A stretch of 64,000 nucleotides of DNA from Terribacillus aidingensis (GTDB taxonomy: Bacteria; Bacillota; Bacilli; Bacillales; Amphibacillaceae), in NCBI RefSeq assembly GCF_900215625.1, contig NZ_OBEK01000004.1:61593-125592 (forward strand). The letters run 5' to 3'. The stretch's first letter is position 1. Every line of letters begins with the position of its first letter. Under the pieces are notes generated by a model. That model did no database searches and was not told the origin of the DNA. It worked only from the letters and a program-made list of their open reading frames with translations. Shown piece after piece: positions 54,901 to 62,353 of the stretch. The position numbers and the translations under genes were made by a program.

Positions 54901-55463
54901 AGGTAGTTGGTATCGCAGGATCGATCGTCGGATCAAAAACTAAAACAGCGATGTCTTTGCTTTGGGAAGAGATGCTTAAAGCCTATCCTGATACGGACCA
55001 TGAGCTATTGGATTTGGCAGATTATGAGCTGCAGTTCAGTGATGGAAGAAATTATTTAGAGTACACAGGTGACACGGCATATGTGACGCAAAAGCTGATG
55101 GAAGCAGATATCCTGTTTATCGGCACACCAATTTTTCAAGCTTCCATACCAGGGACGTTGAAAAATGTATTCGATCTTTTGCCTACACAGGCATTCCGTG
55201 ACAAAGTAGCGGGGATTGTTGTTACAGCAGGTTCAGCAAAGCATTATCTTGTTGCTGAACAGCAGCTAAAGCCAATTTTATCTTATATGAAAGCACACAT
55301 CGTAGCATCGTATGTCTTTGCAGAAGAAAAAGACTTCTTGAACGGAAAGGTTATCAATGACGACGTCCACCTCCGACTTCAGCGGTTGGCAGAGGATGCA
55401 TTTGACTTGGCAGAAGCGCAAGCAGGCGTGCGCGAGAAAAAAGAAGCAGAATATGATTTTTAA
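54897..55463 (+). CDS. NADPH-dependent FMN reductase
   Basis: 188 residues; ATG overlaps the monooxygenase stop (ATGA). Flavodoxin-like: VVGIAGSIVGSKTKTA phosphate loop at 2-17, FIGTPIFQASIPGTLKNVFDLLP near 77-99, VTAGSAKHYL near 113. Members (SsuE/MsuE-like) give FMNH2 to two-component monooxygenases. The overlap supports a functional pair with 53830. Confidence 0.9.
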   Translation: MKVVGIAGSIVGSKTKTAMSLLWEEMLKAYPDTDHELLDLADYELQFSDGRNYLEYTGDTAYVTQKLMEADILFIGTPIFQASIPGTLKNVFDLLPTQAFRDKVAGIVVTAGSAKHYLVAEQQLKPILSYMKAHIVASYVFAEEKDFLNGKVINDDVHLRLQRLAEDAFDLAEAQAGVREKKEAEYDF

Positions 55464-55473
55464 GCGAAGTAAG

Positions 55474-55506
55474 AAGAGGCAGCTATCTTAGAAGGCTGCC
55501 TCTTTG
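55474..55506 (+). terminator. terminator after the FMN reductase
   Basis: Stem AAGAGGCAGC / GCTGCCTCTT with an 11-base loop; the T run is short (TTTG). Confidence 0.65.
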
Positions 55507-55507
55507 C

Positions 55508-56145
55508 TTAGTTATTTTCACTGGTGTCCGCATAAGCATCAACGACTGTGCCATTTTCATACACCCTATAAATACCCGCAGTACCAGTACCGCCGTTTGC
55601 CATTGCTGATTCAGACTTTAATGTTACATAATAATAAGTCCCATTTTTATCTTTTTCGCTGTCTTCAGCTGTGCCGACAATAAGGTCTTTGTTATCTTTG
55701 ATGTTGAGGTGTTCTTTGAGCAGGGCAGCGGCGTCGTCCGCACTAGTGACAACTTTTGTATCTGTTGTCGCCGCTTGTTCAACAGGCTCCTCTTTATATT
55801 GATCACTGATGGTGCCATCTTCATATACACGGTAAATACCAGCAGTGCCGGATCCGTCATTTTCTACCCAATCCTTCACTTTCGTTACTAAAGTATAATA
55901 TGCGCCGGCGTCATCTTCCTCGAGCTTTCCGCCCGTTGGATTGATAATGAGGTCATCTTCTTCTGTAATAGCAAGACGTTCTTTGAGCAGTGCAACAGGC
56001 AGGGGAACTGTTAGGAGTAGTAAAAATGAGAAAGCTCTAAGTGAGAAGTGGCAGCCAAATACAGGATCGCTGCATCGCCAGGATCACCTTTTTTGAATGA
56101 ATACAGACTGGAAATGTACTTCTGGAATAACGTCACATTACTCAC
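55508..56145 (-). pseudogene. two-repeat protein with disrupted 5' end
   Basis: On the minus strand two related units of about 85 residues follow each other: VALLKERLAITEEDDLII ... GSGTAGIYRVYEDGTISD and AALLKEHLNIKDNKDLIV ... GTGTAGIYRVYENGTVVD. The frame is open from 56083 to 55508 but has no start codon except an internal GTG at 55879. Upstream, from a GTG at 56145 or 56136 with GAGAGG, a different frame encodes VTLFQKYISSLYSFKKGDPGD and ends at 56011. One frameshift near 56011-56050 could join them into one gene. No signal or family recognised. Confidence 0.45.
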
Positions 56146-56259
56146 CCTCTCGGCATGTACTTGTCTTGCTTTTATTGTAAGAAAATAGGGAGGGGGTTGG
56201 AAGAGGGGTATTTTGTAAGATTTTCGTATATTATGTCGATTACTGTCTAAAGAATACAA

Positions 56260-56309
56260 TAGACAGATAAAGAGCGGTTTGCGTATACTAAAACTGACCA
56301 CTGGTCAAA
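56260..56309 (+). promoter_or_regulatory. promoter and operator of the tetR gene at 56322
   Basis: TAGACA (56260-56265), 18 bases, TATACT (56284-56289), directly followed by ACTGACCACTGGTCAAA with the palindrome TGACCA-C-TGGTCA at 56295-56307. The identical site recurs at 56885-56897 before the next gene, so this is the probable operator of the TetR protein. Confidence 0.7.
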
Positions 56310-56321
56310 GAGGTGTGAAAA

Positions 56322-56861
56322 ATAGCTGAATTAACAAAAGAACGAATTACCCAGCAGGCGAGAACATTGTTTATAGAACATGGTTATGAAAAAGTCTCCA
56401 TGCGTGATATTGCGAAGGATTTAGGATGCAGCCATGGCGCATTGTATTATCACTTTAAGAATAAGGCAGCTCTCTTTTCCGAGGTATTAGCATTTTATTT
56501 TGATGAATTAAATTTACTCATTGATCTTACGATGAAGCAGGAAAAGAACGATAAGCTGCAGGAGCTGCTCCTTGGATTCTTGCGTTTCGGTCTCAATTAT
56601 CCGTATCAATATGAATTGATGTTTTTACTAAAAAGTGAAGAAGTAGATAGTTTAATGCAGCAGCCGGCAGCTGCAAGTTATGAAAAATTTGCAGCAGCAG
56701 TGAAAAAAGCTAGCGGTAAAGACCTGCAGAATGACATGATTTACTCGATTTTTTTAGCGCTGCATGGATTTGTATCGCTTCACCTGCACCGCGTCCCAAA
56801 TTTTGAGGGAGCTGCCAAGGCTGCTGCAGTACATGTTGATTTTTTAAGAAAGACCATTTAA
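56322..56861 (+). CDS. TetR/AcrR-family regulator, probably starting at ATA
   Basis: The protein sequence is convincing from AELTKERITQQARTLFIEHG onward, but the codon before it is ATA (56322) and the one two earlier is TGA. GAGGTG at 56310-56315 is 6 bases before ATA. The first conventional start in frame is TTG at 56367, which would cut off the first helix of the HTH. Read from ATA it is 179 residues: HTH at about 8-50 (YEKVSMRDIAKDLGCSHGALYYHFKNK) and a ligand domain. It is expected to control itself and the DUF2306 gene. Confidence 0.8.
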   Translation: MAELTKERITQQARTLFIEHGYEKVSMRDIAKDLGCSHGALYYHFKNKAALFSEVLAFYFDELNLLIDLTMKQEKNDKLQELLLGFLRFGLNYPYQYELMFLLKSEEVDSLMQQPAAASYEKFAAAVKKASGKDLQNDMIYSIFLALHGFVSLHLHRVPNFEGAAKAAAVHVDFLRKTI

Positions 56862-56872
56862 CGGTCTTTTTT
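56850..56872 (+). terminator. terminator at the end of the tetR gene
   Basis: Stem AAGACC / GGTCTT around ATTTAAC, followed by a T run; the stop codon lies in the loop. Confidence 0.6.
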
Positions 56873-56882
56873 ATTAAATATA

Positions 56883-56899
56883 ACTGACCACTGGTCAAA
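56883..56899 (+). promoter_or_regulatory. second TetR operator, before the DUF2306 gene
   Basis: ACTGACCACTGGTCAAA, identical to 56293-56309. A TATAAC (56879-56884) overlaps its left edge and may be the -10 box. Confidence 0.7.
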
Positions 56900-56912
56900 T
56901 AGGGGGAGCTTT

Positions 56913-57545
56913 GTGGTTACAAAAAGCATGCAAATGCGGTTCATCTTGTTGCTGGCTATAGGGATTGCCGTTTATGCTGTTGTGCAGTACGGAATAGTTG
57001 GAATGGATAAAGCGGGATTGATTATGCAGAAAGTCAGTTCAGGAGAGATTGTATCTAGCTTGTGGAAAGTAATACTCGGCGTTCACATTGTGACAAGCAT
57101 CTTCGCGCTTGTACTTGGTCCCTTTTTGTTAATGGAAAAGGTAAGGCACAAAAACAAGGTGTTGCATAAACGCATGGGCTATGTGTATACAGCAGGCGTA
57201 ATAGGTGGAGGAGTTTCTGGGTTGTATCTAGCTTACTATGCTACCGGCGGCGTGATTGCTCAAACTGGCTTCGGCATGCTTGCTATTGTTTGGTTCATAA
57301 CGGTAATTCTAGCAGTCAAAGCAGCTATCCAAAAAAAAATAGCCCAGCATCGACGCTGGACTATGATGAATTACAGCCTGACATTTGCTGCCGTAACACT
57401 GCGAATCTGGCTGGGGTTATTTATGCTTGTTTTCGGGCTCCAGCATTATGACGTGTATTATGCATACACAGCTTGGATTTGCTGGGTTCCAAATCTGCTG
57501 TTTATCCTAGTATATATAAAACGGAAAAAGAGTGATGTGTATTAA
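56913..57545 (+). CDS. DUF2306-family membrane protein
   Basis: 210 residues from GTG at 56913, GGGGGAG 7 bases upstream. Six or so hydrophobic segments with HKRMGYVYTAGVIGGGVSG near 85 and the conserved AQHRRWTMMNYSLTFAAVTLRIWL near 143-166, typical of DUF2306. These resemble four-helix redox or heme-like membrane proteins, but no role is proven. Operator and position place it under the TetR protein upstream. Confidence 0.82.
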   Translation: MVTKSMQMRFILLLAIGIAVYAVVQYGIVGMDKAGLIMQKVSSGEIVSSLWKVILGVHIVTSIFALVLGPFLLMEKVRHKNKVLHKRMGYVYTAGVIGGGVSGLYLAYYATGGVIAQTGFGMLAIVWFITVILAVKAAIQKKIAQHRRWTMMNYSLTFAAVTLRIWLGLFMLVFGLQHYDVYYAYTAWICWVPNLLFILVYIKRKKSDVY

Positions 57546-57715
57546 GGTTTCGGCTGCTTCGTTTTTTTAATAGATACGAAATAAGAGCTGGCTCCAAGCA
57601 GAATAGCTCCGGCCATTGCCATACCAACACCAATGAATGTGTTTGTAAGTGATAAATAGATGCCGCCAATTAAAATAAAGGTGCCAACAAGATGCAAGAA
57701 TATATGTTTTCCCAT
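57542..57715 (-). CDS. small two-helix membrane protein
   Basis: 57 residues from ATG at 57715 (GGGAG 6 bases upstream; an adjacent ATG is one codon earlier). Two membrane helices (HLVGTFILIGGIYLSL and GVGMAMAGAILLGASSYFV) and a basic C-terminus (KKTKQPKP). Function unknown. It converges with the DUF2306 gene, overlapping by 4 bases. Confidence 0.65.
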   Translation of the reverse strand: MGKHIFLHLVGTFILIGGIYLSLTNTFIGVGMAMAGAILLGASSYFVSIKKTKQPKP

Positions 57716-57847
57716 CATGATCTCCCTCTGTCGCAAGCTGCTATACCTTAAGATTACTAAATAGTTTGATATTAAGCAAATATGTGTTTAACTGCGTTAA
57801 CTTTGGGAAATGGAATGAAGAAGGTAAAACAAAAGGAGGCACTATTC

Positions 57848-58036
57848 GTGCAGGAAAAGTTCGATGTGGAGTTTACATTTGTCGGCGGAGATAAGTATAC
57901 ATTTAAAGATTACCAGTCTGGTTCCTATGTTCATGTAGTGAACGAAATTAAAGCTAGTGAGAATGGTTGGTTTGGGGTAGCTGGTGAAGTTGTTAATCTA
58001 GCGAATGTAACTTCTGCTAAAGTAATAGAGAAATAA
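57848..58036 (+). CDS. small hypothetical protein
   Basis: 62 residues from GTG at 57848, 8 bases after AAGGAGG; an upstream ATG at 57782 in the same frame has no ribosome site. The sequence is beta-rich (FDVEFTFVGGDKYTFKDYQSG, GWFGVAGEVVNLANV), with no signal peptide. Family not recognised. Monocistronic, with a terminator. Confidence 0.6.
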   Translation: MQEKFDVEFTFVGGDKYTFKDYQSGSYVHVVNEIKASENGWFGVAGEVVNLANVTSAKVIEK

Positions 58037-58046
58037 AGAGCTAGGG

Positions 58047-58078
58047 CATCTATCTAAGTATAGGTGCCTTTTTTATGG
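58047..58078 (+). terminator. terminator after the small hypothetical gene
   Basis: Stem GGGCATCTAT / ATAGGTGCC with G-T pairing, followed by TTTTTT. Confidence 0.7.
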
Positions 58079-58176
58079 AAAAATTTTAATTACATAGGTC
58101 AACAGCTGGCAATGACTTGAAAGGTGTACTATAATTCAATAAAATCTGATAATTTAGATAAAAAGGAGAGGGAAAG

Positions 58177-58971
58177 ATGGCAGAACAGGTGAAACAGGTT
58201 ACAAAAGAGCAGCTAGCAGCACAGCTTCTACAGGTGTATGAAACGAAGCAGCCGATCGATTTCTTTAGCAACGTACATAATCTTTCCGTCGAAGAATCGT
58301 ATGAAGTGCAGCAAGTGTTTGCAGCTAAAAGGTCAAAGCAGACTGGAAAAGAAATAAAGGGTTATAAAATCAGTATGACAAGTCCTCGTACACAGGCCTT
58401 ATTCAGCGCAAGCGAACCAGCATTTGGGACGTTATTTGATGATACTTTACATAGAGGACACACGGAGCTAGAGTTAGCTTCGATGTTTTCACCGCTGCTG
58501 GAGCCCGAGATTGTGTTCGTTCTGAAAGAAGATTTAAGCATCGGAGCAGCAGAACAAGAGATATTGGAGAAATGTGTACTTCATGCCGGATTAGAAATTC
58601 CTGATTCCCGATTTGCGGATTGGTTCCCTAAATTTCAGTTGTCTGATTTAATTTGTGATAATGGTGTTACCGGAAAAGTTGTACTGGCAGCGAGCGGGAG
58701 AGATGATCTGACACAAGAGGAAGCTGCGCAAATTAAGCTGACGCTTACACAGGATGGGAAGCATCTTGATACAGGCTATGCAACAGAGGTGATGGGGAAC
58801 CCGGTTGCATCTGTCGCCTGGCTGACGCAAAAATTAGGCGAAAAAAACCAATACTTAAAGAAAGGCATGGCAATAAGCTCCGGAACATTTCTATCACCTA
58901 TTCCATTAGCAGCAGGCTCCTATAGTGCTGATTTTAGCCATATAGGTCAGATAAAATTGGAAGTCAACTAA
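58177..58971 (+). CDS. 2-keto-4-pentenoate hydratase-like protein (FAH superfamily)
   Basis: 264 residues, AGGAGAGGG before ATG. MhpD-type fold: KGYKISMTSPRTQALFSASEPAFGTLFDD near 62-90, LEPEIVFVLKE near 108-118 (metal-binding Glu residues), GLEIPDSRFADWFPKFQL near 139-156 (Asp/Glu metal site) and MGNPVASVAWL near 207. It hydrates an enol-keto acid, as at the end of meta-cleavage or 4-oxalocrotonate routes. No other pathway gene is nearby, so its substrate is open. Confidence 0.85.
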   Translation: MAEQVKQVTKEQLAAQLLQVYETKQPIDFFSNVHNLSVEESYEVQQVFAAKRSKQTGKEIKGYKISMTSPRTQALFSASEPAFGTLFDDTLHRGHTELELASMFSPLLEPEIVFVLKEDLSIGAAEQEILEKCVLHAGLEIPDSRFADWFPKFQLSDLICDNGVTGKVVLAASGRDDLTQEEAAQIKLTLTQDGKHLDTGYATEVMGNPVASVAWLTQKLGEKNQYLKKGMAISSGTFLSPIPLAAGSYSADFSHIGQIKLEVN

Positions 58972-58984
58972 TTTGTAAGATATA

Positions 58985-59013
58985 TTGACAAACTATTCTG
59001 CGGCGCTTATAGT
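58985..59013 (+). promoter_or_regulatory. SigA promoter of the T-box leader
   Basis: TTGACA (58985-58990), 17 bases, TATAGT (59008-59013): a near-consensus promoter 30-35 bases before the T-box stem I. Confidence 0.85.
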
Positions 59014-59047
59014 AAGGATTAATTATTTGGTCGAAATATTTTAACAA

Positions 59048-59308
59048 AAGCGACGAATGGGAGCAGTAGAGGAACAGACACAGCTGACAGAGAGCTGCGG
59101 ATTGGTGAAACGCAGCCTGTGTTTTCCTCGAACTCACCCTGGAGCAGCAAAACTGACGGACAGATTCTTTAGGTTTTGACGAGTTACCTTCGTTACAAGG
59201 TGAAAAGCGGGTTCTTTAGAACCAACGAGAGTGGTACCGCGGAAAGCACAAAAAGCCTTCCGTCTCTTTTCCATCACATATGGAGAAGAGACGGAAGGCT
59301 TTTTTCTT
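59048..59308 (+). promoter_or_regulatory. T-box riboswitch, leucine-type specifier
   Basis: Stem I begins at about 59050 with the AGTA bulge (GGGAGCAGTAGAGGA). The 3' side of the specifier loop reads GAACTCACC at 59130-59138, giving codon CTC (Leu) at 59133-59135. The T-box sequence AGAGTGGTACCGCGG is at 59228-59242. The terminator is a long stem AAAGCCTTCCGTCTCTT / AAGAGACGGAAGGCTTT ending in T at 59307. Uncharged tRNA-Leu should open it and raise permease expression. Confidence 0.9.
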
Positions 59309-59337
59309 GGAAGCTGAAATTTTAAATGGAGGTAAAG

Positions 59338-60687
59338 ATGATGAAGAAAGAACAACATGGACTGAAGCGCACCATGACAGCGCGCCATATTATGATGATG
59401 GCACTAGGCGGTGCAATTGGTGCAGGGCTCTTCAAAGGCTCAAGTTCAGCTGTTGATTTGGCAGGACCTGCTGTTATACTTGCTTATTTGCTAGGCGGCA
59501 TTATTCTATTATTTGTTATGCAGGGTCTTGCCGAAATGGCAGTACAAAATAAAGATGCAAGAACATTTCGCGATCTAGTTCAGTCCAGTATCGGTAAGTT
59601 CCCAGCTTTCTTCCTTGATTGGATTTACTGGAAGATGTGGGTATTAAATATTGCTGCTGAAGCTGTCGTTGCAGCAATCTTTCTGCAGTATTGGCTGCCA
59701 GATTACCCGGTTTGGATTTTGACGCTAATTGTCGCAGTGCTTGTGACAGCTGTTAATTTATTCTCTGTAAAAACATTTGCCGAGACAGAATACTGGCTGG
59801 CTTTAATTAAGATAAGTATTATTATTTTGTTCATCTTGGCTGGTATTGTATTGCTGCTTGTATCCTTCGGAGATCATAGAGCACCTGGCTTTTCTCACCT
59901 GACAGATCATGGCGGATTTCTGCCCAATGGTGCAGGCGGTTTGATTTCAGCGATGTTGGTTGTTATTTATTCATATGGCGGAACAGAAATTATTGGTGTC
60001 ACATTAGCTGAAACAAAAAATCCGGAAAAAGTAGTACCAAAAGCAGTTCGCAGCACCTTAACACGTATTATTGCGTTCTATCTATTTCCGTTCTTTATTA
60101 TTGTAAGTCTTATTCCTTGGAATGAAGTGAACGAATCTGCAGTAAGTCCATTCGTACTCGTCTTCCAGCTTATCGGAATTCCTGGTGCGGACCATGTGAT
60201 GAATGCTGTTATTCTTTTGGCTATTATTTCGTCCATGAACTCTGGCTTGTATGGCTCATCTCGTGTTCTTTACACGCAAGCATTGGACGGAAGGATTTCC
60301 AGACGTTTTGCTTGGCTTTCCAAACGGCAAGTACCAGTCGTTTCGATACTTGTTTGTACATCTTTCTTATATGTAGGAGTTCTTATTTCACTCTTTATCG
60401 GCAGTAAGACATTTGATTACTTGATGGGATCCCTTGGGTACACCGTATTGTTCATTTGGCTGATTATTTCGTTTGCGCACTTGAAATCGAGAAAGAGCCA
60501 GCCTGATAAAAGTACTTATTATGTCAAAGCTTTTCCGGTGACAACGTGGCTTGCAATCATTGCGCTGCTGCTCATCTTGATTGGCGTGATTTGGACAACT
60601 GCTGTGGTCATTACCGGGATAACATTGGTTATCTACCTCATTATTATGGGGGCATATGTCATAAAGAAACGCAGAAATAAAATCTAA
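59338..60687 (+). CDS. APC-family amino acid permease, T-box controlled
   Basis: 449 residues from ATG at 59338, 5 bases after GGAGG (an ATG follows at once; a third at 59326 precedes the ribosome site). Twelve membrane segments; ALGGAIGAGLFKGSSSAVDLAGPAV (helix 1 substrate loop), EIIGVTLAETKNPEKVVPKAVRST near 225 and SSMNSGLYGSSRVLYTQA near 305 are hallmarks of amino acid/proton symporters (AAT group). The leucine T-box suggests import of leucine or other branched-chain amino acids. Confidence 0.88.
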   Translation: MMKKEQHGLKRTMTARHIMMMALGGAIGAGLFKGSSSAVDLAGPAVILAYLLGGIILLFVMQGLAEMAVQNKDARTFRDLVQSSIGKFPAFFLDWIYWKMWVLNIAAEAVVAAIFLQYWLPDYPVWILTLIVAVLVTAVNLFSVKTFAETEYWLALIKISIIILFILAGIVLLLVSFGDHRAPGFSHLTDHGGFLPNGAGGLISAMLVVIYSYGGTEIIGVTLAETKNPEKVVPKAVRSTLTRIIAFYLFPFFIIVSLIPWNEVNESAVSPFVLVFQLIGIPGADHVMNAVILLAIISSMNSGLYGSSRVLYTQALDGRISRRFAWLSKRQVPVVSILVCTSFLYVGVLISLFIGSKTFDYLMGSLGYTVLFIWLIISFAHLKSRKSQPDKSTYYVKAFPVTTWLAIIALLLILIGVIWTTAVVITGITLVIYLIIMGAYVIKKRRNKI

Positions 60688-60830
60688 CAAATGCAGGATA
60701 TATTAAGTTTTAGAAAAATTTGATTATTGCGCGCCTCTAGCTGTTTCGATACTATATAATAGTATACTTATTTTGAGTCAGGGCTTTTTATATGTTCCAT
60801 ACTCGAAATGAAGAAGAGGGGAGCATAAAC

Positions 60831-62180
60831 ATGGCTGAAGAGAAACTAGCCAGAGGATTAAAGAATAGGCATGTTCAATTAATCGCAATTGGCGGTGCAA
60901 TCGGGACAGGGTTGTTTCTAGGTGCCGGCAAATCGATTCATCTAACCGGACCATCTATTCTTTTTGCTTATCTGATTACTGGTATTTTCTGTTTTCTTAT
61001 CATGCGAGCATTAGGAGAAATCTTGCTCAGTAATTTAGGATACGGATCTTTTGTAGACTTTGTCGGAGATTACTTTGGAGACAGAGCTGCCTTTGTCACG
61101 GGATGGACATACTGGTTCTGTTGGGTTTCCATTGCGATGGCTGATTTAACAGCTGTCGGTATCTATACGAAGTTCTGGTTCCCAGGAGTACCGCAGTGGA
61201 TGCCAGGATTAATCGCACTCGTTATTTTGCTGATCATGAACCTTGCGACAGTGAAATTATTTGGAGAAATGGAATTTTGGTTTGCTCTAATAAAAATTAT
61301 CGCTATTTTGGCTTTGATTGTTGTCGGGGTGTATATGATTCTTCGCGGATTCTCTACTGATGCTGGACCGTCCAGTTTTTCGAATCTTTGGGATCATGGC
61401 GGCTTCTTCCCGAATGGCGTACATGGATTTATTCTGTCATTCCAGATGGTCGTGTTTGCCTTCGTGGGAATCGAACTCGTCGGGCTGACAGCTGGAGAAA
61501 CAGAAAATCCGGAAAAGGTTATTCCAAAAGCAATTAACAATATTCCGATTCGGATTCTTGTCTTCTACATTGGTGCACTCATCGTCATTATGAGTATCTA
61601 TCCATGGGACGCGATAAATCCTGCTAAAAGTCCGTTTGTACAAGTATTTACAGCTGTCGGCATCGTAGCTGCGGCAGGTATTGTTAACTTTGTTGTGTTG
61701 ACATCGGCTGCTTCCGCTTGTAATAGCGCCGTGTTCAGTACTAGCCGGATGGTATATTCACTGGCAAAAGAGGATCACGCACCGAAGCCATTTAAAAAAT
61801 TGAACTTGCGAAAAGTACCTAAAAACGCACTGTTCTTTTCTATGATTATTATTCTGATTGCAGTCGTGCTCAATTACATCATACCTGAAGGTGTTTTCAC
61901 GCTGATTACGAGTATTTCAACAGTTTGCTTCATCTTTATTTGGAGCATAACCGTACTTGCTCACTTGAAATATCGCAAAACACGCCCGGAATTAGCGAAG
62001 AAAAGTAAGTTCAAAATGCCATTATCTCCAATTTCGAACTACTTAATCTTAGCTTTCTTAGCGTTCGTTGTCGTGGTGCTTGCGTTAGCTGAAGACACAC
62101 GAATTGCTTTGTTTGTCACGCCAGTGTGGTTTATTCTATTGCTGGTTGTTTATCAGATTCGGGTGAAGGCGAAACAATAG
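60831..62180 (+). CDS. APC-family amino acid permease (AapA/CycA-like)
   Basis: 449 residues from ATG at 60831, behind GAGGGGAG; the frame is open 13 codons further without support. Twelve membrane segments with AIGGAIGTGLFLGAGKSIHLTGPSI, AGETENPEKVIPKAINNIPIR and SACNSAVFSTSRMVYSLA. Closest in style to D-serine/D-alanine/glycine or general amino acid permeases. It starts 143 bases after the first permease; no terminator separates them, so it may also be read from the T-box transcript. Confidence 0.88.
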   Translation: MAEEKLARGLKNRHVQLIAIGGAIGTGLFLGAGKSIHLTGPSILFAYLITGIFCFLIMRALGEILLSNLGYGSFVDFVGDYFGDRAAFVTGWTYWFCWVSIAMADLTAVGIYTKFWFPGVPQWMPGLIALVILLIMNLATVKLFGEMEFWFALIKIIAILALIVVGVYMILRGFSTDAGPSSFSNLWDHGGFFPNGVHGFILSFQMVVFAFVGIELVGLTAGETENPEKVIPKAINNIPIRILVFYIGALIVIMSIYPWDAINPAKSPFVQVFTAVGIVAAAGIVNFVVLTSAASACNSAVFSTSRMVYSLAKEDHAPKPFKKLNLRKVPKNALFFSMIIILIAVVLNYIIPEGVFTLITSISTVCFIFIWSITVLAHLKYRKTRPELAKKSKFKMPLSPISNYLILAFLAFVVVVLALAEDTRIALFVTPVWFILLLVVYQIRVKAKQ

Positions 62181-62198
62181 TACCAGAAAGTAATTGAG

Positions 62199-62225
62199 AA
62201 AGCCCTTATATAGGGCTTTTTTTTG
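62199..62225 (+). terminator. terminator after the permease pair
   Basis: Stem AAAGCCCT / AGGGCTTT around TATAT with eight T residues. Confidence 0.9.
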
Positions 62226-62254
62226 TTTTAGGAGAAAGGAGATTAATGCAACTG

Positions 62255-62268
62255 GGTAAGCGCTTACA
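62255..62268 (+). promoter_or_regulatory. cre-like site upstream of the PRD regulator
   Basis: GGTAAGCGCTTACA contains the perfect palindrome GTAAGCGCTTAC and differs from the ideal cre TGTAAGCGCTTACA only at the first base. It lies 86 bases before the start codon and suggests carbon catabolite control. Confidence 0.6.
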
Positions 62269-62353
62269 TGATTGCGGGTTTAAGTTGCAAAAATGTACAC
62301 TAAACTTTTTGAATTCGGCAACATATAATCAAACTATGAAAGGGGTTACATTG

